Shown: positions 1 through 9,220 of the stretch, piece by piece
Numbering within the stretch: position 1 is the stretch's first letter
How the letters are laid out: every line of letters starts with the position of its first letter
Source: Paenibacillaceae bacterium
GTDB taxonomy: Bacteria > Bacillota > Bacilli > Paenibacillales > Paenibacillaceae
DNA: 64,000 nucleotides
Reading direction: 5' to 3'
Assembly: GCA_004134985.1 (NCBI GenBank)
Contig: REGQ01000012.1
Location: forward strand, 62,001-126,000
Notes under the pieces: model-generated
The model's input: only the letters and a program-made list of their open reading frames with translations
What the model was told of the DNA's origin: nothing
The model's database searches: none
Made by a program: the position numbers and the translations under genes

Positions 1-845
1 GTTTTGAGATCGGTCGTCCATCGGACGGCTTGATGCAGCCTGTCTCGCTGATGTTTGCTGTAGCCGGCGTGAACGGCGACCGGTTGCTGAAGGAGATCGA
101 CCAGATTGAAGGCGGGCCTTTCAACGGCCATATTGCCGGGATGGAACATGTCATCTTCGGCGGGCAGGAGGAACGGATTGCACAGGCGAAAGCGCGCGGG
201 TATTTGTTCAATGTCCCGCGCAAATCGATTGCAATTGCATGGACCTTGCCAGGCAGGCCAGATGTCGTTTATTTGAATATGACGAGAGTTCAGCATGTGG
301 ATGGAACCCGTATGGAGGATCTGACGCGGGCGGAGATTGAAGGCAGATATCAGATTGAAGAGGCCGTGAAGTTTTTGCGGGAATGCATCCCGGGCTTCGA
401 GCAATGCTATTTGCAGCGGGTGGCGACTCAGGTCGGCATACGAGAGAGCCGCAGAATTAAGGGCCTGTATACGTTAACCGATCGCGATGTGGTGTCCCTG
501 CGGCAGTTCGATGACGTGGTCGCCCAAGCCCATTATATGATTGATATTCATGATCCCGTCGGCAATGATACACAATATGTTGAGCTGGCCAAAGGGACAT
601 CCTATGATATTCCGTACCGCTGCTTGCTGCAAAATCAAGTGACGAATCTGCTGACGGCAGGCCGCTGCATATCGGCAACTCATGAAGCGTTCAGCTCTTT
701 GCGCGTCATGTCGATCTCTATCGCACTGGGAGAAGCGGCGGGGACAGGCGCGGCATTGGCAGGCAAGCTGGGACTGGTCCCGGGTGAGTTGAAAGCCGAA
801 GCATTGCAGACCGCATTATTGAAACAGGGTGCTATTTTGCATTAG
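1..845 (+). CDS. FAD-dependent oxidoreductase, C-terminal part (5' end outside window)
   Basis: The reading frame is open from the first bases of the window (first complete codon at position 3), so the N-terminal FAD-binding Rossmann motif is missing because of the window edge, not truncation. The visible part ends with a segment typical of the FAD_oxidored family (PF12831): a NLLTAGRCISATHEAF stretch followed by RVMSISIALGEAAGTGAA, which in the family is the second FAD-contacting region near the C terminus. An internal TTG at 30 and ATG at 33 have no ribosome binding site and are not the start. The substrate cannot be read from the sequence. The downstream surface glycosidase begins 82 bases later and could be co-transcribed. 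The family call is fairly sure; the reaction is unknown. Confidence 0.8.
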   Translation, partial: FEIGRPSDGLMQPVSLMFAVAGVNGDRLLKEIDQIEGGPFNGHIAGMEHVIFGGQEERIAQAKARGYLFNVPRKSIAIAWTLPGRPDVVYLNMTRVQHVDGTRMEDLTRAEIEGRYQIEEAVKFLRECIPGFEQCYLQRVATQVGIRESRRIKGLYTLTDRDVVSLRQFDDVVAQAHYMIDIHDPVGNDTQYVELAKGTSYDIPYRCLLQNQVTNLLTAGRCISATHEAFSSLRVMSISIALGEAAGTGAALAGKLGLVPGELKAEALQTALLKQGAILH

Positions 846-927
846 GATGCGAGCTTAGCTGCGCCGCGAAAGGGGGGATATTTGTTTGCTGGCAAAGCTT
901 TACTATATGAAGGGAGGACATTATTAG

Positions 928-3900
928 ATGTTGAAGGGAAAAATGCCTAAATGGGCGAACGTTCTGATTGTATTGTGTATCGTATTTGTGATGGAGGGGA
1001 CAGCGATGGGGGCTCCCGCGCAAGCGGCCAACGCTTCAGCCCTGACAATTGTTCAGCAAGTGACAGGCAACATATTCTACGCATCCGAAACAAAAAGCTT
1101 CCGGATTGAGACAACTGGCAATGCGATTGACTGGATTTATTATGATTATTGGGGCGAGACGATTGCGCAAGGCACAGAAACAGTCGCGGATGGCAGTGCA
1201 GAGCTGGTCGTCGAACCAGCCCGCAACGGCTGGTTCAAACTGCTGCTTACAGCCAGGCAGGATGATCAGGTATTGATGAGCAAAGAGACCTCCTTTGCTG
1301 TAGTGAGTGATTTTGATCTGAATGCTATCGTAGATTCACCGTTCGCCATTCAAACCCATGCTGCCCGTACCGATACGATCTCGCAGGATTCCGCTGCCGT
1401 GGTCCCGATTGCAAAGAAGCTTGGCGTGAAACATTTGCGTGATGCCCTGCGTTGGGAAGATGTCGAATTGGAGCAGGACAACTATGAATTTCAGCCTTTC
1501 CACGATTCCTTTATGAATCTATTAAATGACAGCGCTATCAAGCCTTTCATCACGCTTGCCTTGTACAACAAGCTCTATGATGATGGCCTTGCGCCGCGCA
1601 GTGAAGAGGCCCGATTGGCTTTTGCGAAATATAGCAAGGAATTGCTGGCGCGTTATCCGCAAGTGCAGCGGGTAGAGGTGTGGAATGAACCCGATATTCC
1701 ATCATTCGGCAAAGGGCTGACGACGGAAGAGGAGAAATCAGACTTTTACTTCAACTTGTTAAAAACGACGTCGGAGCAGATTCGCGCTACTTCTCCGGAA
1801 GTGATCATATCCGGGATCGTGTTCGGTGAGCTAGGGTCGGATGCTTTTCTGGAATCGCTTTATGAGAAGGGTTCCTTGCAATACATGGATGAATTATCTT
1901 TCCATTCCTATACGAGAATTCCAGAGGATATTGTGAAGGATATCGATCGTCACAAAAATATGCTGCGGAAATACAACAATGGTGAGCTTATTCCGATCAA
2001 TCTGTCTGAAACGGGTTTTACGAATTTCAACTTTGATGAGCACGTTCAGGCTAACTACAATATTCGCCGTTTAGTGGTAGCGCTGTCACAAGGGATTCAA
2101 ATGATTAACATCTATAATTTGCAAAATAAATCGATCATTCCAAATGAGTTTGAAGGCAGTTTTGGCATGATTCGCCACCCTGATGATCCGAAGGGGGCTT
2201 ATACGCCGAAACCAGGCTTCCCAGCGTATGCTGCGATGATTCGTCAGCTGTCGAATGCTGAATTTGCAGCCAAGGAAGAGATCGAGCCGGGTCTTGCCCA
2301 TGTATACAAATTCCAAGACGGTTCCGAGGAGCTTCGGGTGATGTATGCGCCGAATGATACCGCGCTGCAGCTCAATACAACCGTAAGCTTGGCGATTACC
2401 GATATGATGGGCAATACGCGCACGGTGGCGCCTGTAGATGGCGTTGTTCGTGTCGAGCTTACGAAAGATCCTATTTATGTGAAAGGCCATATTAGCAGTA
2501 TGGAGGATATTGTGCCGGAAGTTACGGGTCCCATCACGCTGATGACGGGATTTTATGATGGCGGTTACAAAGAAACCGATGGAACACTTGGTACAGCGAC
2601 GAATAAATGGGTAGCCTCCTCAGTGTTGAAGGGGTATGACGGTCGAAGCTCGAAAGCGATTACCCATCCGACAGGGGCATCCGCACAATGGACACCGGCA
2701 ATTTCCACTCCGGGCAAGTATCGCATTTCGGCGTATTTGCCGGGTAATCCGGATGCACCTGCGAACACAACTCGCAGCGCAACCTATTCCGTCTATGTGG
2801 CAGGAGCCAAGATAGGCGAGACCAATGTGAATCAATGGACAGAGCAAGGCAAGTGGGTTGAGCTTGGCCTGTATGAGCTTCCGAGAGGCGCAAGCAGTTA
2901 TTTGCTGCTGGAGGATAGCAGTGAGCTGCATGATCGTCCGCTTCGGGCGGATGCGGTGAAGTTCGAGCTCATTCCGGTGGAAGATCTTCGATTGCATCCC
3001 GCTTCGGTGCAATTGCCAGTCGGCTCGACCTCCAGTCTGGAGGCCATCTTTACACCTGAGCATGCGACAGATCGCGCATTAGTATGGAGCAGCTCGAATG
3101 AGCAGGTTGTCACCGTGGATGCGCAAGGACAATTAACAGGCCATCAGGCGGGGGAAGCCGTTATTCGCGCCACGCATGCCACGACAGGCAAATTTGCCGA
3201 AGCGAACGTCGAGGTCGTATCGAATGCGGTGGTGGAGCCAGTTACCGTATACAGTCATTATGATACGGAAGGCTATTCCGAGGTGGATGGTTCCCTTGGC
3301 ACAGCGACAAACAAGTGGGTAAATTCAACTGTCCTGAAAGGCTACAATAATGGAAAGTCCCGTGCGATTACGCATCCAACTGGCGCGTCAGCGAAGTGGG
3401 CGCCTTCCCTTGCACATGCAGGGCTGTATCAGGTATCGGTTTATTTGCCGGGAAATCCTGAGGCGCCTGCCTATACGACAACAGAAGCACAATATTCGGT
3501 TTATATAAACGGTGAGAAGGTCGACACGGTCCTGCTCAATCAATTTGTGCTGCAAGGTACTTGGCAGGAGCTCGGACAATATGACTTGCCGGAGAACGCT
3601 GTGCTGTCCGTGGTGCTGGAAGATGCCAATCCGGCGCATGATCGTCCACTGCGCGCTGATGCCGCCAAATTTGTGTGGATGCCCATGACGAATCTTTCCC
3701 TTGATGTGGATGAGAAGCAACTGCAGGCGGGCACCAGCCATCGCATCTCGGCATTTGCGCATTATTATGATGGCAGCAAGCGAGAGATTACCGCACAAGC
3801 GGACTACAACTCCTCTCAACCAAGTGTTGCTTCCGTGAGCAAAGAAGGCATTGTGGCCGCGCATGCGGAAGGAACGGCAGTCATATCCGCAGCATTTGGC

Positions 3901-5025
3901 GGAAGCCAAGAGGAGCTGCGGGTAACGGTATTGAAGCGGCCAGATGGGGGAGGGGCGCCAATCTTTTATGGAGGTTCCCCGATTATAACCTCGCCGAATT
4001 TGCCCGATGGCAAGCTTGTGCCTGCGATAGAAGGGAAAGCTGCTGTGGCGCTGGCCGACGGAATCGTACTCTATATGTCAGCGGAACACAAGCTGTCTGC
4101 GCAGGATGTCACCATTGTACGGCTGCAGGACAGTAAATATACGAACGAAGTTCCTGAGGGACGTCTGCTCGGGGGGATCTATGAATTGAAGACCGCGAGT
4201 CAAGCCAAGCTGCAGCAAGAAGCTACGGTGCTTGTACAGTTTGATCCGAAGCGATTGGCGAGCGGCCAGCAGCCGCAGCTCTTTCATTACGATATAGTGA
4301 AAGGGGAGTGGACAAAGCTGGATGGAGAGCGGGTTCATGAATTCTTTGTCGCTAAAGTAAACGAGCCTGGCCTATTGGCGCTGCTCGCGGTAGAGGCAAA
4401 AAATGTGGAAGAGTCAGAGTCGGCGCAAGAAGCTGTATCTACGGATACATGGACGGATACCGGCAATCACTGGGCGGAAGCGATTTTGCAGCAGGCAAGA
4501 AACAAAGGAATCGCTCAGGGCTATTCAGACGGCACCTTCCGGCCGAATGCGAGCATTACGCGCGCTGAGTTTGCGGTAATGCTGATGAGGCTGCACAATG
4601 AGAAGCCAGCAGACATTGAAGCGCAGCCATTCGCTGACCAAGCCAACATTAAAGCATGGTCACGGGCGGCGATTGATGCGGCAGTTCAAGCCGGGATAAC
4701 GGCTGGTTATCCGGATGGCAGCTTCCGGCCGGACAAGGAAATCAGCCGTGCGGAGCTGGCCGTCATGGTCGCAAGGGCATTGCAGCTTCAGACCGGTAAC
4801 CTGCCGGCAGCGAGCACAAGTGCCTCATTTACCGATGCGGCCGTTATTCCCGAATGGGCAGCATCTTCGATAGCAGCCTTGCACACACAAGAGATTGTGC
4901 AGGGCAAAACAAGCGGCGTATTTGGCCCGCAGGATACGGCCACACGGGCGGAAGCGGTGGCGATGCTGCTTCGTGCGATGCAAAAAATCGAGCTTGAGGC
5001 AGATCATTCAAACAATCACTCATAA
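928..5025 (+). CDS. SLH-anchored multidomain surface glycosidase (clan GH-A-like) with two golvesin-like modules
   Basis: ATG 928 follows an AGGGAGGA site. Residues 1-33 form a signal peptide. Residues about 140-440 look like a clan GH-A beta/alpha barrel: the acid/base candidate is E254 in VEVWNEPDIP and the nucleophile candidate is E361 in INLSETGF. Residues about 532-686 and 771-919 are two copies of a golvesin/xanthan-lyase-type beta-sandwich (shared LGTATNKWV, ITHPTGASA, YLPGNP and HDRPLRADA motifs). Each is followed by a Big_2-like immunoglobulin domain. Three SLH domains at about 1175-1360 (two with GY.DG.FRP) should tether it to the secondary wall polymer. It probably attacks an extracellular polysaccharide. 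The exact GH family is not assigned; GH39- or GH5-like is possible. Confidence 0.85.
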   Translation: MLKGKMPKWANVLIVLCIVFVMEGTAMGAPAQAANASALTIVQQVTGNIFYASETKSFRIETTGNAIDWIYYDYWGETIAQGTETVADGSAELVVEPARNGWFKLLLTARQDDQVLMSKETSFAVVSDFDLNAIVDSPFAIQTHAARTDTISQDSAAVVPIAKKLGVKHLRDALRWEDVELEQDNYEFQPFHDSFMNLLNDSAIKPFITLALYNKLYDDGLAPRSEEARLAFAKYSKELLARYPQVQRVEVWNEPDIPSFGKGLTTEEEKSDFYFNLLKTTSEQIRATSPEVIISGIVFGELGSDAFLESLYEKGSLQYMDELSFHSYTRIPEDIVKDIDRHKNMLRKYNNGELIPINLSETGFTNFNFDEHVQANYNIRRLVVALSQGIQMINIYNLQNKSIIPNEFEGSFGMIRHPDDPKGAYTPKPGFPAYAAMIRQLSNAEFAAKEEIEPGLAHVYKFQDGSEELRVMYAPNDTALQLNTTVSLAITDMMGNTRTVAPVDGVVRVELTKDPIYVKGHISSMEDIVPEVTGPITLMTGFYDGGYKETDGTLGTATNKWVASSVLKGYDGRSSKAITHPTGASAQWTPAISTPGKYRISAYLPGNPDAPANTTRSATYSVYVAGAKIGETNVNQWTEQGKWVELGLYELPRGASSYLLLEDSSELHDRPLRADAVKFELIPVEDLRLHPASVQLPVGSTSSLEAIFTPEHATDRALVWSSSNEQVVTVDAQGQLTGHQAGEAVIRATHATTGKFAEANVEVVSNAVVEPVTVYSHYDTEGYSEVDGSLGTATNKWVNSTVLKGYNNGKSRAITHPTGASAKWAPSLAHAGLYQVSVYLPGNPEAPAYTTTEAQYSVYINGEKVDTVLLNQFVLQGTWQELGQYDLPENAVLSVVLEDANPAHDRPLRADAAKFVWMPMTNLSLDVDEKQLQAGTSHRISAFAHYYDGSKREITAQADYNSSQPSVASVSKEGIVAAHAEGTAVISAAFGGSQEELRVTVLKRPDGGGAPIFYGGSPIITSPNLPDGKLVPAIEGKAAVALADGIVLYMSAEHKLSAQDVTIVRLQDSKYTNEVPEGRLLGGIYELKTASQAKLQQEATVLVQFDPKRLASGQQPQLFHYDIVKGEWTKLDGERVHEFFVAKVNEPGLLALLAVEAKNVEESESAQEAVSTDTWTDTGNHWAEAILQQARNKGIAQGYSDGTFRPNASITRAEFAVMLMRLHNEKPADIEAQPFADQANIKAWSRAAIDAAVQAGITAGYPDGSFRPDKEISRAELAVMVARALQLQTGNLPAASTSASFTDAAVIPEWAASSIAALHTQEIVQGKTSGVFGPQDTATRAEAVAMLLRAMQKIELEADHSNNHS

Positions 5026-5042
5026 TGTAAGATCAATAGGGA

Positions 5043-5084
5043 TAAAGGCTTTGTCGGCATGAGGAATGCTGACAGAGCCTTTTG
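5043..5084 (+). terminator. Rho-independent terminator of the SLH protein gene
   Basis: Arms 5044-5060 and 5066-5082 pair along their whole length with only two G.U pairs, around a 5-base loop, and run into a short T run. It lies 18 bases after the stop codon. Confidence 0.75.
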
Positions 5085-5168
5085 CGCATGCATTTGTGTC
5101 AAAAAAATAATGTTATCTGTTAATATTGTGATATGATCTGATGGGTACCTACATGTTCGTTTTAGGAG

Positions 5169-5855
5169 ATGAGCGCAGTGAAAAACCTCTTGATTGCAGA
5201 TGATGATCATTATATTGTTACTTTGCTAAAACATACGTTGACTGGCGAGGGCTATTTCGTCGTAGAAGCCAGAGATGGCAAAGAGGCGATCGAGAAAATG
5301 AAGGAATGCACCATCGATTTGGCGATTCTGGATGTCATGATGCCGCATGTCGATGGGCTGGAGCTTTGCGAATATATTCGTGCGACATACGATATCCCGA
5401 TCATTTTGCTGACAGCACGCCAACAGTTAAGCGATAAGGAGCAAGGCTACTTGCGGGGCACAGATGATTATCTAACCAAACCCTTTGAACTTGCCGAGCT
5501 GTTATTCCGGATTCGGGCGCTGTTTCGGCGCTACTCCTTGGCTTCCGATGATAAAATTCGCTTGAAACAGCTTGTAATTGACCGCAGAAATTATGAGGTA
5601 ACCGACGGCAGAGATATGTTCTTGCTTCCAGCCAAGGAATTTGAGCTGCTCTCCCAATTGGCCCAGTACCCTGGAAGACTATTTTCCCGCGGAGAATTAA
5701 TTGAACTCGTATGGGGGTTTGATTATGAAGGCGATGAACGGACGGTGGATGTCCATATTAAAAGACTGCGGTCGAGATTCTCGGAGTATGAGGATAGCTT
5801 CAAGATCCGTACCGTTCGAGGGGTTGGGTACAAGATGGAGCTGATTCATACGTGA
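5169..5855 (+). CDS. hssR: Haem response regulator HssR (OmpR/PhoB family)
   Basis: This is a 228-residue OmpR-type response regulator. The receiver domain (residues 1-118) has the acidic pocket D11-D13, phospho-acceptor D55 in LAILDVMMP and K104 in TKPF. A winged helix follows (about 128-226, ending RTVRGVGYKME). It overlaps the kinase gene by 4 bases. The HssR name rests on three things together: the kinase is very close to Staphylococcus HssS, the next two genes match HrtB and HrtA, and the hrtB leader carries the HssR direct repeat. In the known system it activates the hrt efflux genes when haem is in excess. The start ATG follows an AGGAGA site. Confidence 0.87.
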   Translation: MSAVKNLLIADDDHYIVTLLKHTLTGEGYFVVEARDGKEAIEKMKECTIDLAILDVMMPHVDGLELCEYIRATYDIPIILLTARQQLSDKEQGYLRGTDDYLTKPFELAELLFRIRALFRRYSLASDDKIRLKQLVIDRRNYEVTDGRDMFLLPAKEFELLSQLAQYPGRLFSRGELIELVWGFDYEGDERTVDVHIKRLRSRFSEYEDSFKIRTVRGVGYKMELIHT

Positions 5856-7237
5856 AGTCCTTATACGCAAGAATGTGTCTTATTTTTTGCTCGATGATTG
5901 TCGTAAGTTTCGGGCTCGGATTTCTGTTGTCAAATGTGTATTACCACGTCAAGATCAAGCCGAAAAATGATAAGAAGCTGACTGAAATGGCATTGAATAT
6001 TCAGACTTTCAGTGAAAACAATTCAGGATCAACCGATGCGTATTTCAGCCACATAGCTGCTTTGGGCTACAGAATATATGTGACGAACAATGAAGGTGAT
6101 CAGCGGTTTTACGGCAATCCCTTCAAAAACTATCATTTGAACGCGGAGCAATTGCAGCAGGTATTGGCAGGAGAAATATTTCATGGGGTTGCTCTATACA
6201 AAGCCAACCTCTTGATTACAGGTTTTTTTGATAATGAAATCCAAAACTCCATAGGCGTGCCGATTCAAATGAATGGTCAAACCTATGCCATGTTTATGCG
6301 GCCGGATGCCAATGTGCAGTTCGGAGAGCTTCGTGTTTTTTTTGCACTGCTGCTGGGGTTGGCACTACTGCTCAGTTTCCTGTTCTTGATGGCCAGCACG
6401 CTCCATATTGTTCGACCCATCACCCGACTGACAGCAGCCACTCAGGATATCGTCAAAGGCAAGTACAACCTCCAAGTGCAATCTCGCAGACGCGATGAAA
6501 TTGGCCAATTGGGAGCCCATTTCAATGTGATGAGCCGCGAGCTGCAGCGGACAGAGCGGGCAAGGCAGGAGTTTGTCGCCAATGTTTCTCACGAAATTGA
6601 GTCGCCGCTCACTTCAATTCAGGGATTTGCTGCGACACTTCAGCAGCAAACGCTGGATCATGATCAGAGAGTCCGTTATCTTGCGATCATCGAAGAGGAG
6701 AGCAGACGTCTGTCCACGCTCAGCAAGCAATTGCTGACCTTATCATCACTGGATTTTGGTTCCCATGCCCTGCATATGAAAACCTTCAATTTGCGCTCGC
6801 AAATTCGGCAAGTGGCCCAGATGATGGAGTGGAGGCTGACCGAACAGGAACTTTCGCTACGCTTAAGTATCCCGGATCTAATGCTTCATGGCGATGCAGA
6901 TTTATTGTATCAGGTATGGACGAATCTATTGTCCAATGCGATTAAGCATACCCCTGCTGGCGGTCAGATTATCGTAACTGCCGAAATTCAAGGCGAACAA
7001 TGTACGGTTACAGTAGCCGATTCGGGTGAGGGAATCTCCAAGGATGAATTACCCTATATATTCGACCGCTTCTACAAAGTTGATCGGGTGAGAACCCGCG
7101 AAAGCAGCGGAACCGGGCTAGGGTTGTCGATCGTCCAGAAGGTTGTTCAAGCTCATAACGGGATGATTCAGGCAGCCAATCGAGCAGACGGGAAAGGGGC
7201 GGTGTTTACGGTTGTGCTGCCTTGCGGCAATTTGTAA
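5852..7237 (+). CDS. hssS: Haem sensor histidine kinase HssS
   Basis: The 461-residue membrane kinase starts at a GTG overlapping the hssR stop (GTGA). TM1 is at about 8-30 and TM2 at about 160-182; they flank an extracellular sensor with motifs I recall from Staphylococcus HssS (RFYGNPF, FHGVALY, LITGFFDNE, AMFMRPD). HAMP spans about 183-235, HisKA has H247 in NVSHEIESP, and the HATPase_c has N and G boxes (LLSNAIKHT, DSGEGIS, GTGLGLSIV). It signals haem or membrane damage to HssR. The box reads HEIESP where most kinases have HELKTP or HEIKTP; the histidine is intact. Gene order hssR-hssS-hrtB-hrtA on one strand differs from the divergent arrangement in staphylococci. Confidence 0.88.
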   Translation: MKSLYARMCLIFCSMIVVSFGLGFLLSNVYYHVKIKPKNDKKLTEMALNIQTFSENNSGSTDAYFSHIAALGYRIYVTNNEGDQRFYGNPFKNYHLNAEQLQQVLAGEIFHGVALYKANLLITGFFDNEIQNSIGVPIQMNGQTYAMFMRPDANVQFGELRVFFALLLGLALLLSFLFLMASTLHIVRPITRLTAATQDIVKGKYNLQVQSRRRDEIGQLGAHFNVMSRELQRTERARQEFVANVSHEIESPLTSIQGFAATLQQQTLDHDQRVRYLAIIEEESRRLSTLSKQLLTLSSLDFGSHALHMKTFNLRSQIRQVAQMMEWRLTEQELSLRLSIPDLMLHGDADLLYQVWTNLLSNAIKHTPAGGQIIVTAEIQGEQCTVTVADSGEGISKDELPYIFDRFYKVDRVRTRESSGTGLGLSIVQKVVQAHNGMIQAANRADGKGAVFTVVLPCGNL

Positions 7238-7243
7238 TTTCGT

Positions 7244-7276
7244 GTTCATATTCCGTTCATTTTTCCCTCCTAGACT
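7244..7276 (+). promoter_or_regulatory. HssR direct-repeat box and hrt promoter
   Basis: Two repeats, GTTCATATT at 7244-7252 and GTTCATTTT at 7255-7263, are spaced 11 bases apart and match the known HssR operator (GTTCATATT, two bases, repeated). A possible -10, TAGACT, is at 7271-7276, as expected for activation from a PhoB-type tandem box that replaces the -35. The leader would be very short, ending in the strong AAGGAGGG site of hrtB at 7291-7298. Confidence 0.8.
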
Positions 7277-7305
7277 AAAACCATAGGGATAAGGAGGGTT
7301 TTTTG

Positions 7306-8424
7306 ATGTTTTTAGCACTAAGAGAAATGCGTCATGCAAAGGCCAGGTACATATTTATTATGATCATTATGCTGCTGGTCTCCTTTCTGGTTCTGTTCGT
7401 CACCGGTCTGGCAAAAGGCTTGTCTCAGGCCAATATTTCAGCGATCGAAGGAATGAGCAATAGCTATTTTGTCATGCAAGGGGATGCTGAGCAGCGTTTC
7501 AGACGGTCGCAACTTGGAGAAGACACGCTAAGCCAAGCTCGTTCGATCGTAGGGGAACAACAGGCAACGCCAATCGCGATGCAGATGAGCACCGTTACCG
7601 TTCATGATATGGCTGAAAAAGCCGACGTCACCTTTTTTGCAGTCGATGCGGAAGGAGGATTGCTGCCGGCTGTTTCAAGCGGGCAAGGATTGACGAATGA
7701 AGAGACAGGCAATACAGTGGTGGATGCCAAGCTAGCGAAAGTTGGCGTGCAAATAGGCAGTGTCATTCGTGATCAGGCGACAGGAGCAAGCTTGACGGTA
7801 ATCGGATTTGTTGAAAACCAGTCGTTTAGCCATACGCCGGTTATGTTTGTGAACATTCAGGATTGGCAGAAGATGAGGGGGATGATGTCCTCAGATGCTG
7901 ATTTGTTGCAATCCTCGCTGTTTAATGCGATCGCGCTTGACATCACTGCAGAGCAGGCAGCCGCCCTGTCAGATGAGCTGATCGGGATGGAAGTTATAAC
8001 CAAGAAACAGGCGATTGCTAATATTCCAGGTTACGCAGAGGAGCAGAAATCGTTAATGATGATGATTGTTTTCCTGTATGTCATTGGAGCACTTGTACTG
8101 GCTGTATTTTTCTATGTGTTAACGATTCAAAAAACAAGCCAGTTCGGTATATTAAAAGCGATGGGAACGAAGAGCTCGTATTTGGCGAAAAGTGTGATGG
8201 GGCAAGTGTTTCTCTTGTCGGTTGCAAGTCTGAGTGCAAGTCTTTTGCTCATTTGGGGCACGCATCTCATGTTGCCCGCAACGATGCCGTTTCAAATGAC
8301 GATGTCTACCGCAATGACAACAAGCGGCTTGTTTGTAGTCATGTCCTTATTAGGCTCGCTCATTTCCGTAACTCAGGTTGCTAAAGTGGATGCGTTGGAA
8401 GCCATCGGGAGGGTTGGCGCATGA
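7306..8424 (+). CDS. hrtB: Haem efflux ABC permease HrtB
   Basis: This is an FtsX/MacB-type permease of 372 residues. ATG 7306 lies 7 bases after AAGGAGGG; the TTG at 7303 is less well placed. It has one N-terminal membrane helix (about 15-38), a large extracytoplasmic domain (about 40-245) and three C-terminal helices (about 250-275, 300-322, 335-360). The N-terminal pattern MFLALREMRHAKARY, then LVLFVTGLAKGL and a QRFRRS motif, is that of HrtB proteins. With HrtA it exports haem or protects the membrane from it. It overlaps hrtA by 4 bases (ATGA). The HssR box directly upstream supports haem-inducible expression. Confidence 0.85.
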   Translation: MFLALREMRHAKARYIFIMIIMLLVSFLVLFVTGLAKGLSQANISAIEGMSNSYFVMQGDAEQRFRRSQLGEDTLSQARSIVGEQQATPIAMQMSTVTVHDMAEKADVTFFAVDAEGGLLPAVSSGQGLTNEETGNTVVDAKLAKVGVQIGSVIRDQATGASLTVIGFVENQSFSHTPVMFVNIQDWQKMRGMMSSDADLLQSSLFNAIALDITAEQAAALSDELIGMEVITKKQAIANIPGYAEEQKSLMMMIVFLYVIGALVLAVFFYVLTIQKTSQFGILKAMGTKSSYLAKSVMGQVFLLSVASLSASLLLIWGTHLMLPATMPFQMTMSTAMTTSGLFVVMSLLGSLISVTQVAKVDALEAIGRVGA

Positions 8425-9098
8425 TGACGAGTACAAAGTTAACGTTAAAGCAGGTCACGAAAACTTTTGGTGATGGAGAAGCAACGATTGCGATCCTTGA
8501 CGGGTTGAACCTTGAGGTGAAGGAAGGGGAATTTATTGCCGTGCTGGGGCCATCGGGATCAGGCAAAAGCACCTTTCTGTCCATCGCTGGCGCATTGCTG
8601 TCGCCGACGAGCGGGGAGATTGTACTGGACGGCGAGTCGCTCGCCGGGAAGAGTGCGGGGGAGCTTGCTGACATCCGTCTGCACAAAATCGGATTTATGT
8701 TTCAAAGCGCGAATCTTCTTCCCTATTTGAAGGTGGAAGAGCAATTGTTATATGCAACTCATCTCGTCGGGATGAAAGCCAAGCCATCCAAGGAGCGTGC
8801 CGCACAGCTGCTGCAGCGTCTGGATTTATGGGGACGACGCAATTTTTACCCTGAGAAGCTGTCAGGAGGGGAGAAACAGCGTGTTGCCATTGCGCGGGCA
8901 TGGATGAACAACCCGGCTATTCTTCTCGCAGATGAGCCAACTGCAAGTCTGGATTATAAGCGCGGCAGACAAGTTGTCCAAATGATAGCTGATGAAGTGA
9001 AAGCGGAAGGCAAATCAGCTGTAATGGTGACCCATGATGAGCGCATGCTGGAATGGTGTGATCGTGTGTTGCATTTAAAGGATGGTGTACTGGTATAG
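8421..9098 (+). CDS. hrtA: Haem efflux ABC ATPase HrtA
   Basis: This 225-residue ATPase of the LolD/MacB type starts at an ATG overlapping the hrtB stop. Walker A is GPSGSGKST at 43-51, the Q-loop is in [13 protein letters not shown], the ABC signature LSGGEKQR is at 147-154, Walker B ILLADE is at 167-172 followed by PTASLD, and the switch histidine is in VTHDE. The NLLPYLKV segment after the Q-loop is also found in HrtA. It energises HrtB. A strong terminator follows, closing the haem operon. Confidence 0.87.
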   Translation: MMTSTKLTLKQVTKTFGDGEATIAILDGLNLEVKEGEFIAVLGPSGSGKSTFLSIAGALLSPTSGEIVLDGESLAGKSAGELADIRLHKIGFMFQSANLLPYLKVEEQLLYATHLVGMKAKPSKERAAQLLQRLDLWGRRNFYPEKLSGGEKQRVAIARAWMNNPAILLADEPTASLDYKRGRQVVQMIADEVKAEGKSAVMVTHDERMLEWCDRVLHLKDGVLV

Positions 9099-9116
9099 TG
9101 TAAGCTGAGCAATAAC

Positions 9117-9150
9117 AAAGGATCATCCCGGGGAAGGGATGATCCTTTTA
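9117..9150 (+). terminator. Strong terminator after hrtA
   Basis: A perfect 13-bp stem (9117-9129 with 9136-9148), loop GGGGAA, then a T tail. It sits 18 bases after the hrtA stop and may also serve the convergent lacI-type gene. Confidence 0.9.
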
Positions 9151-9220
9151 TGTATGCGCCCGGCATGGGCGTCATCTGGAGGGTGAAAGATTCGAGGAGG
9201 CTGGGGACTGCCGCCCCTGC

